Shown one piece after another: positions 43,522-52,128 of a stretch of 64,000 nucleotides of DNA. The notes under the pieces were generated by a model, which did not search any database, had not been told where the DNA came from, and saw only the letters and a program-made list of their open reading frames with translations. The DNA is taken from positions 1-64,000 of the forward strand of contig NZ_UWPC01000009.1 in the NCBI RefSeq assembly GCF_900604935.1, read 5' to 3'. The position numbers and the translations under genes are program-made. This DNA comes from Vaginisenegalia massiliensis (GTDB lineage Bacteria > Bacillota > Bacilli > Lactobacillales > Aerococcaceae). Positions within the stretch are counted from its first letter, which is position 1. Each line of letters starts with the position of its first letter.

Positions 43522-44715
43522 ATGAAAACTAAATTCTGGTTATCAGCTACTTCAATTTTATTAATATCAAATTTATCTACTGCAATTATTTCAACTCCTT
43601 CTTTAGCAAACACTAACCCCTTCCAAATGAACCAAGCTTTTGCCCAATCAAGCTTACCTACTAACTTAAATGGAACTTGGCATACGGCAGATCAAGCCCA
43701 TACCCTTATTATTGATGGCAGTACCTTAACCATGGGAGGACATGATTACGTCATTACAGACGTAACTTCCAGCTCAACTGCAACTAACAAAACTAAATAT
43801 ACTATCTCTTGGGATGTCAATGCTTTTAAAGCCGCTTATCCCGATATGGCTGTAGAAGGTCCTCAAGCCATCGTGTTAGAGTTCGATGCTTCAACTGGCC
43901 AACTTTCAGATAGTCAATATACCTATACCAATCCTAATATCGCCCCAACAACTACAACCGAAGCAACCACTAGTGTGACAACCACTCAAGAAGCCCCAAC
44001 GACTCAAGTGGAAACAACAAGTCAAGAAGTGACCACAATTGTTGAAACAAGTGAACCAACAACCACTGTAGAAGCGACAACTAGCCAAGAAACAACGACG
44101 GTGAAAGAGACAACCACTCAAGTGGAAAGCACTACCGCCAAAGAAACAACAACAACTGCTAAAGAAAGCACGACTACAACGACTGCTCCTGTTAAACATG
44201 TAAACTTACCGCAAGTTTTAAATGGGGCTTGGGTAACTAAAGATGGCAAAAACACCATTAAAATCAACGGTTCAAGCCTCACTTATGGCGGAAAAACCTA
44301 CTTAATTACTCAATTCAATGAGACAAAAGATCAAAATGGTCAAATCACTTACACCATTAATTGGGATGAAGCCGACTATCTTAAACAATACAAACCAAAT
44401 CCAAACGACTTCCACCCACAACCATTCATCTTCACTTATAATGCCAAAAATGATCAATTAAGTGATGGTGCATTAAGCTATCAACGCGCTGGCAAACAAG
44501 GCCAAACACCCGTGACAAGTGAAACAACCACTCAAGCTGCTAAAAAATCTGTTGAAAAAACAACTACTACCCAAACAGCTAATAAAGCCCTTCACAAGAA
44601 ACCTGTCAAAGCTTTACCAAGTACGGGTGAAAAAGCAACCCCAATCGTTATGATCGGTGCTATTCTATTAATCATTGGCGGTATCATCTTAGTCATGAAG
44701 AATCGCAAAAAATAA
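43522..44715 (+). CDS. LPxTG surface protein with two repeated domains
   Basis: This 397-residue wall-anchored protein has a signal peptide (cleaved near 30-42), then domain A (about 50-132, starting LNGTWHTADQAHTLIIDGSTLTMGG). A 90-residue Thr-rich linker is built from TTTxx/ETTT units. Domain B (about 233-320, starting LNGAWVTKDGKNTIKINGSSLTYGG) is a second copy of domain A. A Thr/Gln stalk, LPSTG at 365-369, a hydrophobic stretch and the KNRKK tail follow. Domains A and B share the order LNG-W, I-G-L--GG, Y-I--W, QLSD--Y, so they arose by duplication. I do not recognise the fold. It is monocistronic with its own WalR-type promoter. Confidence 0.9.
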   Translation: MKTKFWLSATSILLISNLSTAIISTPSLANTNPFQMNQAFAQSSLPTNLNGTWHTADQAHTLIIDGSTLTMGGHDYVITDVTSSSTATNKTKYTISWDVNAFKAAYPDMAVEGPQAIVLEFDASTGQLSDSQYTYTNPNIAPTTTTEATTSVTTTQEAPTTQVETTSQEVTTIVETSEPTTTVEATTSQETTTVKETTTQVESTTAKETTTTAKESTTTTTAPVKHVNLPQVLNGAWVTKDGKNTIKINGSSLTYGGKTYLITQFNETKDQNGQITYTINWDEADYLKQYKPNPNDFHPQPFIFTYNAKNDQLSDGALSYQRAGKQGQTPVTSETTTQAAKKSVEKTTTTQTANKALHKKPVKALPSTGEKATPIVMIGAILLIIGGIILVMKNRKK

Positions 44716-44724
44716 ACTATTCCT

Positions 44725-44774
44725 AAAATAAAACAGACAGGCTCCTAAGTAAATGAGCCTGTCTGTTTTATTTT
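44725..44774. terminator. Strong bidirectional terminator after LPxTG gene 2
   Basis: A perfect 20-bp stem runs from AAAATAAAACAGACAGGCTC to its complement, with a 10-nt loop. It also faces the end of the convergent M16 peptidase gene. Confidence 0.93.
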
Positions 44775-44807
44775 GTCCTTATTTCCGTCAGGCTATCTGC
44801 CAGACGA

Positions 44808-47702
44808 TTAACATAATTCTTTAATTTGATCAAAACGATCTTGTTCTTGTTCAATCTGAACTTTGTTACCGATAACAACCGTAGTAAATGCTTCAACAGC
44901 CTTGGCAAAAGTTGGAGCAAACGCTCGAATATCCGCTTGGCTAGTCGCTAAGACTTCTTCTTTCTGGCGAATAAGGTCGGCAACAGTTAAATCAGATAAA
45001 TAGAGATTTAAGGCCTTTAATCCTTTATCAATCGCTGCGAGCGGGCGATCTAAAGCTGACATGGTTCCAATCATATATTTCAATAGAGCCTCATCTGATA
45101 ATTCAACCTGATCGATATAGGAAGCTAGACCTTGATAAGTAGTTAAAGTCTGACCTAAGTTAGGATCCCGATAGGAGGCTAAGGTTAGGTGTCCTTGGCG
45201 GTTTAAGTTATAACTTGCACCATAAGCCCCACCCTTAACACGAATGTTATTCCAAAGATAATCGTAGCGCAGAATAGTTGCCAACACGTTCACTTGACCC
45301 GTATAAGGTAAAATATCATGAACATCCGTCCCTTGGGCCACATAGTTTACATCCTGCGAAGCAATAAAGGCTTCGTTCTGTTTAACACCTGCCGTAAAGA
45401 CGGTAGCTGGTCCCATCGTTCCTGGTTTTAGGGCTGATCCTAACTCATTAACCAGATCCGTAATGGTTTGCAGGCGACTTTCTTGACCCACATACAAGAC
45501 ACTTAATCTTGGCCGAACGATCACTCGATCCATCAAACGAGCACATACCTGCTTAACCTCGTCTCCATGTCCAGTCTGCAATTGATCTTTCTTGTGTTTA
45601 AGTTCGAAATATTGATCAATTCCTGAAATGAGCTCCGCTAGTTTTCCATTTGGACTCATCTGACTGACAACGCGGTTAGCGGCTATAGAATGTGCACGAT
45701 AGTCCACCGCTTGTTCAAAATTAGAAAGCGCATTTTGAACAACTTTAAGAATTTCCTTGTCGTCTTGCCATTGAGTGTAGAGGAGAATTTCCTTGACCAA
45801 ATCCAAGAGATGGTGAGTTTGGTTTTCTAATGCCTTGGTTCTGATGATAAAGTATGGTTTGATTTGACCGCTTTGTGATTCGTACAAACTAATGCCTGCT
45901 GAAATCCCTCCCGTGTGCAAATCAATGGCCGTTTGCAAATCAGCCACAGAATAATGGTCTGTCGGTAGTTTACCTAATAATTTAGCCACGAGGCTAAGAT
46001 GAAGAAAATCATCCATGGCCAAATCACTTAAATCAAACATAAAGTGTAAATAATCAATTCCTGAAGTAAATTGAGGGGCAAAGAAAAATTGACCCATATC
46101 CGCAAGCGGCGTCACGATTAGCGGCAAGTCTTCCGTGTCAGTGGTCAAATCAGCCTTGGTCAGGGTTGGAATTTTAGCCAAATCCTCTGGCCGATCACCA
46201 CTTTCTTGGCGCTCAATTAAAGCTTGAGTTGTTTGGATTAAATCCGCTAATTGATCTTCTGACAAGCTTGCTTTATAAGCCTGAAGATCTGCCATCAATT
46301 GGGCTTCCTGACGGTCACTCTTACCAGGCTCCGCTTCTAAACAAATTTCTACGCGAACGGGATTGTTTAATAATTTTTCTTGAATTAAGTTTTCAAAATA
46401 ATCTTGATCCATTTTTTGGTTAACTTGTTCAATTAAAGCTGAGAAAGACAGCGCTTCAAAAGGAGACTCTCCGTATAACCAAGTTGACAAAGCTGTCATC
46501 GCGTAGATGACACCACGCGGGTTGGATTCCGAAATGACCATTTCCTTCAAACCAAATAAAACTTTATTGATAGCGGCTTGAATCAAGTCACGAGGAATTT
46601 TGTCTTTAACCAATTGTTGAAGGGTTGTTTCAACGACTTCTTTAAATTGAGGCATCTTGTCACTAGATGAATATTTAGCCATAATATCAAAAACATTGGT
46701 AAAGCCCCATTCATCACTTGAACCGGAAATATACCCGCCAATTTCAGCATCCAACAAAGCCTTTTTGAGGGGGGCTTGGTTGGTTCCCAGTAAGACTTCG
46801 CCTAAAATCTTCATCGCTAAATTATCCAGACTATCTTCGACTGTTCCTACATGCCATGCTAGGGCTAAATAATCCTTATCCTGTGGATCATCCCCTTGCG
46901 TAATCGAATAACTTTCGTGAATGGCTTTTGTTGCAGGTTCCTGAACCTCAAAGCGAAGATCAACAGTCTTGTCCTGACGCTGATAACGATCAAAGTATTC
47001 CGCTAATAAATCGAACGTTTCTTGCTCTTGAATATCACCATACAGAATAGTCAACGAATTTGATGGGTGATAATACTCTTGATGAAAAGCAACGAATTTT
47101 TCTTGTGTAAGAGTTGGAATAGCTGATGGCAGACCACCCGATTCGTGTTGGTAAACACTATTCGGGTAAAGGGCTTTACCTAATTGCCAATATAATTGAG
47201 TTTCAGCTGAAGCCATGGCCCCTTTCATTTCGTTATAGACCACCCCTTTATAAATCAAAGGATCGTCAGCATTTTCCAAATGATAATGCCAGCCCTCTTG
47301 TTGTAATATTTGCGGATCATGGTAGAGATTCGGCGCAAATACAGCATCGAGATAGACCTCCATCAAATTGCGAAAATCTTTATCATTGGTAGACGCTACT
47401 GGATAGCTGGTCTTATCAGGAGAAGTCATCGCGTTGACAAAGGTATTTAAAGAGCCTTTTACTAGTTCAACAAAGGGCTCCTTTGAGGGAAATTTCTGTG
47501 ACCCATTTAAGACAGAGTGTTCAATAATATGAGCAATCCCATTATCATCATATGGGGGTGTTTTAAAGGCAATGGTGAAGGCCTTGTTGCTATCGCCATT
47601 CTTTAGATAGAGCACCTGTGCCCCCGTAGCGGTATGCTCGTATAAATATCCATGCGATTGGATATCATCTAATTCTTGTTCTTCAATTAATTTAAACGTC
47701 AT
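44808..47702 (-). CDS. M16C-family metallopeptidase (presequence-protease type)
   Basis: This is a 964-residue zinc peptidase with two tandem M16 units forming a clamshell that degrades unfolded peptides. The inverted zinc motif is HIIEH (His58, Glu61, His62), followed by VLNGSQKFPSKEPFVELVKGSLNTFVNAMTSPDKTSYP, typical of M16C. The third ligand is in the YNEMKGAM region (near 176). No signal peptide is present, so it is cytosolic. The ATG at 47702 follows GAGGTGAGG. It has its own promoter and no operon partner. Confidence 0.92.
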   Translation of the reverse strand: MTFKLIEEQELDDIQSHGYLYEHTATGAQVLYLKNGDSNKAFTIAFKTPPYDDNGIAHIIEHSVLNGSQKFPSKEPFVELVKGSLNTFVNAMTSPDKTSYPVASTNDKDFRNLMEVYLDAVFAPNLYHDPQILQQEGWHYHLENADDPLIYKGVVYNEMKGAMASAETQLYWQLGKALYPNSVYQHESGGLPSAIPTLTQEKFVAFHQEYYHPSNSLTILYGDIQEQETFDLLAEYFDRYQRQDKTVDLRFEVQEPATKAIHESYSITQGDDPQDKDYLALAWHVGTVEDSLDNLAMKILGEVLLGTNQAPLKKALLDAEIGGYISGSSDEWGFTNVFDIMAKYSSSDKMPQFKEVVETTLQQLVKDKIPRDLIQAAINKVLFGLKEMVISESNPRGVIYAMTALSTWLYGESPFEALSFSALIEQVNQKMDQDYFENLIQEKLLNNPVRVEICLEAEPGKSDRQEAQLMADLQAYKASLSEDQLADLIQTTQALIERQESGDRPEDLAKIPTLTKADLTTDTEDLPLIVTPLADMGQFFFAPQFTSGIDYLHFMFDLSDLAMDDFLHLSLVAKLLGKLPTDHYSVADLQTAIDLHTGGISAGISLYESQSGQIKPYFIIRTKALENQTHHLLDLVKEILLYTQWQDDKEILKVVQNALSNFEQAVDYRAHSIAANRVVSQMSPNGKLAELISGIDQYFELKHKKDQLQTGHGDEVKQVCARLMDRVIVRPRLSVLYVGQESRLQTITDLVNELGSALKPGTMGPATVFTAGVKQNEAFIASQDVNYVAQGTDVHDILPYTGQVNVLATILRYDYLWNNIRVKGGAYGASYNLNRQGHLTLASYRDPNLGQTLTTYQGLASYIDQVELSDEALLKYMIGTMSALDRPLAAIDKGLKALNLYLSDLTVADLIRQKEEVLATSQADIRAFAPTFAKAVEAFTTVVIGNKVQIEQEQDRFDQIKELC

Positions 47703-47734
47703 CGTATCCTCACCTCTTTACAAAGTTATACCTC

Positions 47735-47763
47735 ATTCTAAGTCTTTTAGTAAAGACATGCAA
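47735..47763 (-). promoter_or_regulatory. Promoter of the M16C peptidase gene
   Basis: TTGCAT (47758-47763) and TAGAAT (47735-47740) on the minus strand have a 17-nt spacer. Confidence 0.68.
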
Positions 47764-47810
47764 ATTTAGCTAGGCAAATGATACCTATAAAGGTCACCTA
47801 CCAAAAACTA

Positions 47811-47846
47811 AAAGGTATCAACCAGTCGATAATGGTTGATACCTTT
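47811..47846 (-). terminator. Terminator after sdpI-like gene
   Basis: A perfect 14-bp stem (AAAGGTATCAACCA and complement) with an 8-nt loop precedes TTTTAG on the minus strand. Confidence 0.85.
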
Positions 47847-47888
47847 ATTAATAAACGAGCAAAGTTATAAATCCTGAGCTAGCTTACT

Positions 47889-48539
47889 TTATTTATTTTG
47901 CAAACGTTGAAAATAGAAATATGATGCCACTGTTGGAATACCTACAGCAATAATCATAGCAACAGCGAATAAATAACCTAACCAGGTTTGTGGCAATAAC
48001 AAACCCAACAAGAAGACTAGGCCACCGCCAATCATACATTTCCCACCTAGGCGGTGAGTGAGATACCAGACCCGTTCATCTGCTATGGTCCAAGGAGTCT
48101 TAATCCCTGTTGAAAAATTATGTTTAATCTTTGGCATAATATTGCCCAAGCCAATAAACAAAATCGCAATGGATGCTAACATAATTTTATTCACTTCGAC
48201 ATCAATATTATTTGCCACTAAAATGGTCATAACTTGAGTAATCAGCATTAGGCAACCAATCAAGAAAAATAACCAATAGTAAGTTGGTTCAAAACGTTGA
48301 TAATTACTATGCTTAGGATCAATCCGCTTAATCACTTCTCCCAGCAAATTCATTCCTAAAATAATAGCGGGAGCTAAAAAGATATAACTTTTACTCCCAT
48401 ACTCATCCACTTGCCCATCAAAATTAAAGTGGGTCGCAATTTGATTAGGTAAACTTGGATAAAAGTAAAGAGCAACAACTAGAGCTATAGCGAATAAAAC
48501 CCAATTTTTAAGTGCTCCTCGCGGAATATATGTACGCAT
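47889..48539 (-). CDS. SdpI-family membrane protein (immunity-like)
   Basis: This 216-residue protein has six predicted helices. It has the N-terminal DUF1648-type segment FYPSLPNQIATHFNFDGQVDEYGSK and the SdpI-type C-terminal GNIMPKIKHNFSTGIKTPWTIADERVWYLTHRLGG. B. subtilis SdpI gives immunity to the SdpC toxin and pulls SdpR to the membrane. The start codon overlaps the stop of the sdpR-like gene by 1 nt, so translation is coupled. No SdpC toxin gene is present here, so a sensing role or immunity against other strains is possible. Confidence 0.87.
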   Translation of the reverse strand: MRTYIPRGALKNWVLFAIALVVALYFYPSLPNQIATHFNFDGQVDEYGSKSYIFLAPAIILGMNLLGEVIKRIDPKHSNYQRFEPTYYWLFFLIGCLMLITQVMTILVANNIDVEVNKIMLASIAILFIGLGNIMPKIKHNFSTGIKTPWTIADERVWYLTHRLGGKCMIGGGLVFLLGLLLPQTWLGYLFAVAMIIAVGIPTVASYFYFQRLQNK

Positions 48540-48820
48540 TATTTATCTTCCTTTCTACTCTCTTGATTAAAGCTCAACAACCATTGAATGGCTGACTCCA
48601 TAACGGAGGTATTCAATTCATAATAAACATATTTACCTTCTTTGGTATCGACCACTAAATCGGCTTGTTTCAAAATCGACAAATGCTTGGAAATCGTTGC
48701 TCCACTCGATTCAAACTGTTCGACAATTTCACCAGCCGTCAGCTTACCTGGTCGGAGTAAATCCAAAATTTGCCGCCGGGTCGGATCACTAAGGGCTTTA
48801 AAAACTAACTGGAAACTCAC
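48539..48820 (-). CDS. ArsR-family repressor (SdpR-like)
   Basis: This 93-residue winged-helix repressor starts at GTG after TTAGGTGA. The recognition region is SGATISKHLSILKQADLV, and the N-terminal LSDPTRRQILDLLRPGKLTAGEIVEQF is typical of ArsR/SdpR. It has no cysteine metal site, unlike metal-sensing ArsR proteins. The promoter carries inverted repeats that suit autorepression. In B. subtilis SdpR represses its own operon until SdpI sequesters it. Confidence 0.88.
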   Translation of the reverse strand: MSFQLVFKALSDPTRRQILDLLRPGKLTAGEIVEQFESSGATISKHLSILKQADLVVDTKEGKYVYYELNTSVMESAIQWLLSFNQESRKEDK

Positions 48821-48845
48821 TTAATCACCTAACTTTCATTTCGAC

Positions 48846-48903
48846 ATTTAGCTAATTGACTAAACATAGTATAGTCCTACTTCATTTAGCCGTCAAGCTA
48901 AAT
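48846..48903 (-). promoter_or_regulatory. sdpRI promoter with two operator repeats
   Basis: TTGACG (48891-48896) and TATACT (48868-48873) on the minus strand have a 17-nt spacer. ATTTAGC-N6-GCTAAAT (48884-48903) is centred on the -35 box. A second imperfect ATTTAG-N8-CTAAAC (48846-48865) covers the start of transcription. This layout suits an ArsR-type autorepressor. Confidence 0.7.
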
Positions 48904-48910
48904 AAAAAAA

Positions 48911-48951
48911 CCATCCATCCTCGGTAAGAACTCCTTACTGAGGATGAATGG
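48911..48951 (-). terminator. Terminator after cutC
   Basis: An 18-bp stem (CCATCCATCCTCGGTAAG) with a few mismatches is followed by TTTTTTT on the minus strand. Confidence 0.85.
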
Positions 48952-48968
48952 ACTTTCGCTGTACTGGA

Positions 48969-49736
48969 TTAATGACCTGTAGCTTTGCCAGAATCATTCG
49001 TAGCAACGTGATCTAAGATGGAAAGGACTGATCGAACTTGATCACTTGCCACTTGTTCATAATCGTATTGGGAATCACAGGCAAAATTAACATGCGATCC
49101 CATAGTCGTCGGGTCAAAACACCCTTGTTTAAAACTTCCGTGAAATTGTGTCGCGCCCGTTTCTTGAACTAAGGCTTGCAAATTATGTGGGCGAACACCC
49201 GCTGCTAGACACAATTGAATTCGCGAGCCAAAGTCTTGCTGCCATCGTTTTAACACCTGCCGACCCTGATAGGCCGTCTGATGGCCTCCACTGGTCAACA
49301 GGCGATCACAACCTAATTGGCAGAGTCTTTCAACCTGTTGGTCTAGCTGACTACAGCAATCAATTGCTCGGTGAAAGACCGCTTCTTTACCGTAGCGATG
49401 ACAGAGGTCAATCATTTGCCGAGTCAACTCACTATCCACTTCTCGGCGGGGAGTTAAAAAGCCAAATGCTATACCATCTGCCCCGTTTTCTAAGAAAAAC
49501 TGAGCTTCTTGAAAGATAACTTCTTGCTCAATTTCATCATAACAAAAACCGCCCGGCCGAGGCCGAACCATGCAGATAATAGGGAGTTGCACATGTTGGC
49601 GAGCCTTAAGAAAAATGGCTGCACTTGGACTTAAGCCTCCCAATGGCAAGGCGGCATTCAATTCGATACGATGGGCACCTGCCGCTTGAGCTATTACACA
49701 ATCATTAACTGAACCCGCACAAACTTCTAACAGCAT
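48969..49736 (-). CDS. cutC: CutC family protein
   Basis: This 255-residue TIM-barrel protein is of the CutC family, once linked to copper homeostasis. LLEVCAGSVNDCVIAQAAGAHRIELNAAL opens it, then PIICMVRPRPGGF, FHRAIDCC and the LTSGGH segment follow. In enterococci CutC binds copper; the role in other species is unclear. The ATG at 49736 follows GGAGGTTAAGG. The neighbouring FMN reductase genes may share its transcript, as the gap is 30 nt. Confidence 0.88.
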   Translation of the reverse strand: MLLEVCAGSVNDCVIAQAAGAHRIELNAALPLGGLSPSAAIFLKARQHVQLPIICMVRPRPGGFCYDEIEQEVIFQEAQFFLENGADGIAFGFLTPRREVDSELTRQMIDLCHRYGKEAVFHRAIDCCSQLDQQVERLCQLGCDRLLTSGGHQTAYQGRQVLKRWQQDFGSRIQLCLAAGVRPHNLQALVQETGATQFHGSFKQGCFDPTTMGSHVNFACDSQYDYEQVASDQVRSVLSILDHVATNDSGKATGH

Positions 49737-49766
49737 CCTTAACCTCCAGTTTTACCCTTAACTTAA

Positions 49767-50333
49767 CTACCCATGTTCTTCATCGGACCATTGATTAACA
49801 ATAGTCGTAAACCGTTTAAACTTATTTAAGCATTGACTTAAATAAGCGATTGTTTTCGGATCTTTAAGGCAAGCTTCGGCATCAAAGGCTGCTTTCGCAT
49901 TCGCTAGAAGAAATTCATTACCCGGCATAACAAAAGCGTTGACACCAGGCGCATCCAATATTTGCCTTAAATGCAATTGGGCTCGAGACGACCCTTGCTG
50001 ATAATAGGAGGCTCCAATGACCATAACAGGTTTTTGATCCAAAGGGTGAATCTTAAAAGATAACCATTCTAAACAGCTTTTTAGTACAGGCGGAATCGTA
50101 TGATTATGTTCAGCCGTAGAAATAATGACTCCGTCTGCCGCTTTCAATTTAGTCTCTATGTTCCTAATAACTTCCGTTTGCGTCTGATCTTCGTCTTGGT
50201 TAAACAGAGGAATTTGGTCTATTTCCACCAATTCCATATCAAACAAATCGCTAAAATGTACCTTAATATACTGTAAGAGCAGACGATTATAGGACGGTTG
50301 CGCATTAGAGCCTACCAGTCCAACTATCTTCAT
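49767..50333 (-). CDS. NADPH-dependent FMN reductase (second of pair)
   Basis: This 188-residue flavodoxin-fold protein binds FMN and reduces quinones, azo dyes or other electron acceptors. The first loop GSNAQPSYNRLLLQY holds phosphate, and STAEHNHTIPPVLKSCLEWLSF is the family's second loop. The start at 50333 follows AAGGAGG; a longer frame to 50372 overlaps the upstream gene. It is a paralogue of the next upstream gene, and the two are 13 nt apart. Confidence 0.87.
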   Translation of the reverse strand: MKIVGLVGSNAQPSYNRLLLQYIKVHFSDLFDMELVEIDQIPLFNQDEDQTQTEVIRNIETKLKAADGVIISTAEHNHTIPPVLKSCLEWLSFKIHPLDQKPVMVIGASYYQQGSSRAQLHLRQILDAPGVNAFVMPGNEFLLANAKAAFDAEACLKDPKTIAYLSQCLNKFKRFTTIVNQWSDEEHG

Positions 50334-50346
50334 CTGAATTGCCTCC

Positions 50347-50958
50347 TTAATTTGTTTTGCTTTGATGGTCACTACCTAAACGTAGGCCTGCTTCTTCCTG
50401 TGCTTGCATCAAGTCATGACTTAACTGAATAAATATCTGGAAGTCAGCAAATAGTTGATCCAATCTAGCCACTTGTTTGGCATCGATTAATTGGCCATCT
50501 TCATCAAAGGCTTGTAACGAATGCCCCAGGAGAAATTCCGAACTTGGCATAATCCGAGCTTTGATTTCAGGCGAATCTAAAATCTGACGCAGATGGGCTT
50601 GTGCACGCGAGGATCCAAGTGCGCCATAAGAAGCACCGGTAATCAGCACCGGTTTATTGACCAAAGGATAAGGGCCATAAGATAACCAGGCTAAGGCATT
50701 AGATAAAGCGGCTGGCACCGAATGATCGTATTCCGGCGCCGAAATAATGACGCCATCAGCTTGTTGGATGATATGCGCCAATTCCCTAACCCGTTCAGGG
50801 ATGTGTTGCCGGTCAGGCTTATTAAACAAAGGTAAATCACCAATCTCCATTAAGTCAATCCTAGCCTCGAACTGATAACGGGACTGCATATACTGAAGCA
50901 ACTGTCGATTGGTCGATTTTTTTGAATTACTACCGACAATAGCGACCAAATGAATCAT
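50347..50958 (-). CDS. NADPH-dependent FMN reductase (first of pair)
   Basis: This 203-residue flavodoxin-fold oxidoreductase shows the FMN phosphate loop GSNSKKSTNRQLLQY and SAPEYDHSVPAALSNALAWLSYGP. It aligns with the next gene product along its whole length, so the pair arose by tandem duplication. The ATG at 50958 follows AAAGGAA. A paired arrangement allows heterodimers; no such activity is shown. Confidence 0.87.
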   Translation of the reverse strand: MIHLVAIVGSNSKKSTNRQLLQYMQSRYQFEARIDLMEIGDLPLFNKPDRQHIPERVRELAHIIQQADGVIISAPEYDHSVPAALSNALAWLSYGPYPLVNKPVLITGASYGALGSSRAQAHLRQILDSPEIKARIMPSSEFLLGHSLQAFDEDGQLIDAKQVARLDQLFADFQIFIQLSHDLMQAQEEAGLRLGSDHQSKTN

Positions 50959-51024
50959 AGTCTTATTTCCTTTCACTCTTTTATTTATTGGCTACCACTT
51001 CCGCTTGGATCTGCTTTCGTTGCC

Positions 51025-51867
51025 TTATTTTAGCTTAACCGTCTCATGCTGAGCGACATAATCAAGAATCGATTCCCAAATATCGTTACTGGTGTTACGT
51101 TTCATTTTTGGCGAACACAAATACCGTAAAGTTAAAGAAATTCCATCACTAGTAACTTGGGTATAGACAATAGGGGTAAAATTATTGTAGTAAATCATGT
51201 ATTTTTGAGCCGCGAGCTCAACTTCTTCTTGGGCAGCTGTAATGTACTGCTTAGTATGTTTGAGAACGATTTGTTCAAAATCTCGCTTGGCTTGGCGCCA
51301 ATCGCTATCTGAGGTTAATTTGACTTCAAGCTCATGCCAAATATATTCAAAGCCTTTAACCAAATTAACAATCGGATATAGAAAGACAAAATGATTGGGC
51401 ACGTCAACCATACAGCCCGTGCTTTGCTCCCCATCCTCTGGAGCGGACACTTCAATCAAAGAAAAATGGAACATGCGAATATCAATGACATCGCCACGTT
51501 GGCCATTGATAAAGATTCGGTCACCCACCCGAAAAGGTCGGCGCAAGACGATAAAGAACCAAGCAAAGATATTCGCAAAGAAATCTTTTAATGAGATAGC
51601 AATACCTGCTGACAAGAAGCCTAAATACACCGTTAATGAGCCTGCTAGTTCAAACCAAACAAAAAACATAATCACTATGTAAAGTAACGTTCCCACATAA
51701 TATGTTGATTTTCTAAAGCGATAAAATTTATTTGGATCGGTAATTTGGCTACGCCACACTCGATTTAAAGCCCGTAAACTTACCGTTATAATGATTAACC
51801 ATAATAGAGACCAAACTAACTTATACAACCATATATTTTGTGTCATTAAATGCCAATATTTATTCAT
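51025..51867 (-). CDS. MscS-family mechanosensitive channel
   Basis: This 280-residue protein opens under membrane tension to release solutes during hypoosmotic shock. It has about three to four helices, a pore-lining third helix (YLGFLSAGIAISLKDFFANIFAWFFI) and the beta domain with RPFRVGDRIFINGQRGDVIDIRMF. It then has a longer cytoplasmic tail. The ATG at 51867 follows GAAGGAGG. It is larger than the shortest MscL type. It is monocistronic. Confidence 0.88.
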   Translation of the reverse strand: MNKYWHLMTQNIWLYKLVWSLLWLIIITVSLRALNRVWRSQITDPNKFYRFRKSTYYVGTLLYIVIMFFVWFELAGSLTVYLGFLSAGIAISLKDFFANIFAWFFIVLRRPFRVGDRIFINGQRGDVIDIRMFHFSLIEVSAPEDGEQSTGCMVDVPNHFVFLYPIVNLVKGFEYIWHELEVKLTSDSDWRQAKRDFEQIVLKHTKQYITAAQEEVELAAQKYMIYYNNFTPIVYTQVTSDGISLTLRYLCSPKMKRNTSNDIWESILDYVAQHETVKLK

Positions 51868-51986
51868 AGACGCCTCCTTCAAACATTTCCTCCCTTATTT
51901 TACCGAAAGCCCGGTCGAATGACAATTGAGGACACAGTCCAGTCTGTTTGAAGTAAATGAAAGGCTTAATCCTCCCTTTACACAAA

Positions 51987-52066
51987 AAACACCCCTAAAC
52001 ACTCAGGCGCTTTCCAAACTTGATTGTCAGTAAGACTCATTGCACTTGAATGATTATGGGGTGTTT
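51987..52066 (-). terminator. Long hairpin terminator after folT
   Basis: AAACACCCC (51987-51995) pairs with GGGGTGTTT (52058-52066), and an inner stem CACTCAGGCGC pairs with GCACTTGAATG using two G-U pairs and one mismatch. Six T residues follow on the minus strand. The rest of the gap 51868-52128 has no gene; the AAGGAGG at 52120 on the plus strand has no usable frame. Confidence 0.7.
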
Positions 52067-52128
52067 CATTTATAAACCCTGTCGCAACTTAATCGACATA
52101 GATTAACTTTTGAACAAAAAGGAGGTGA

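Noticed and set aside
43906-44199. Cys-rich 97-codon frame on the minus strand of the Thr-rich linker
   Set aside because: It is a shadow of the ACA/ACT repeat codons of the LPxTG protein on the opposite strand.
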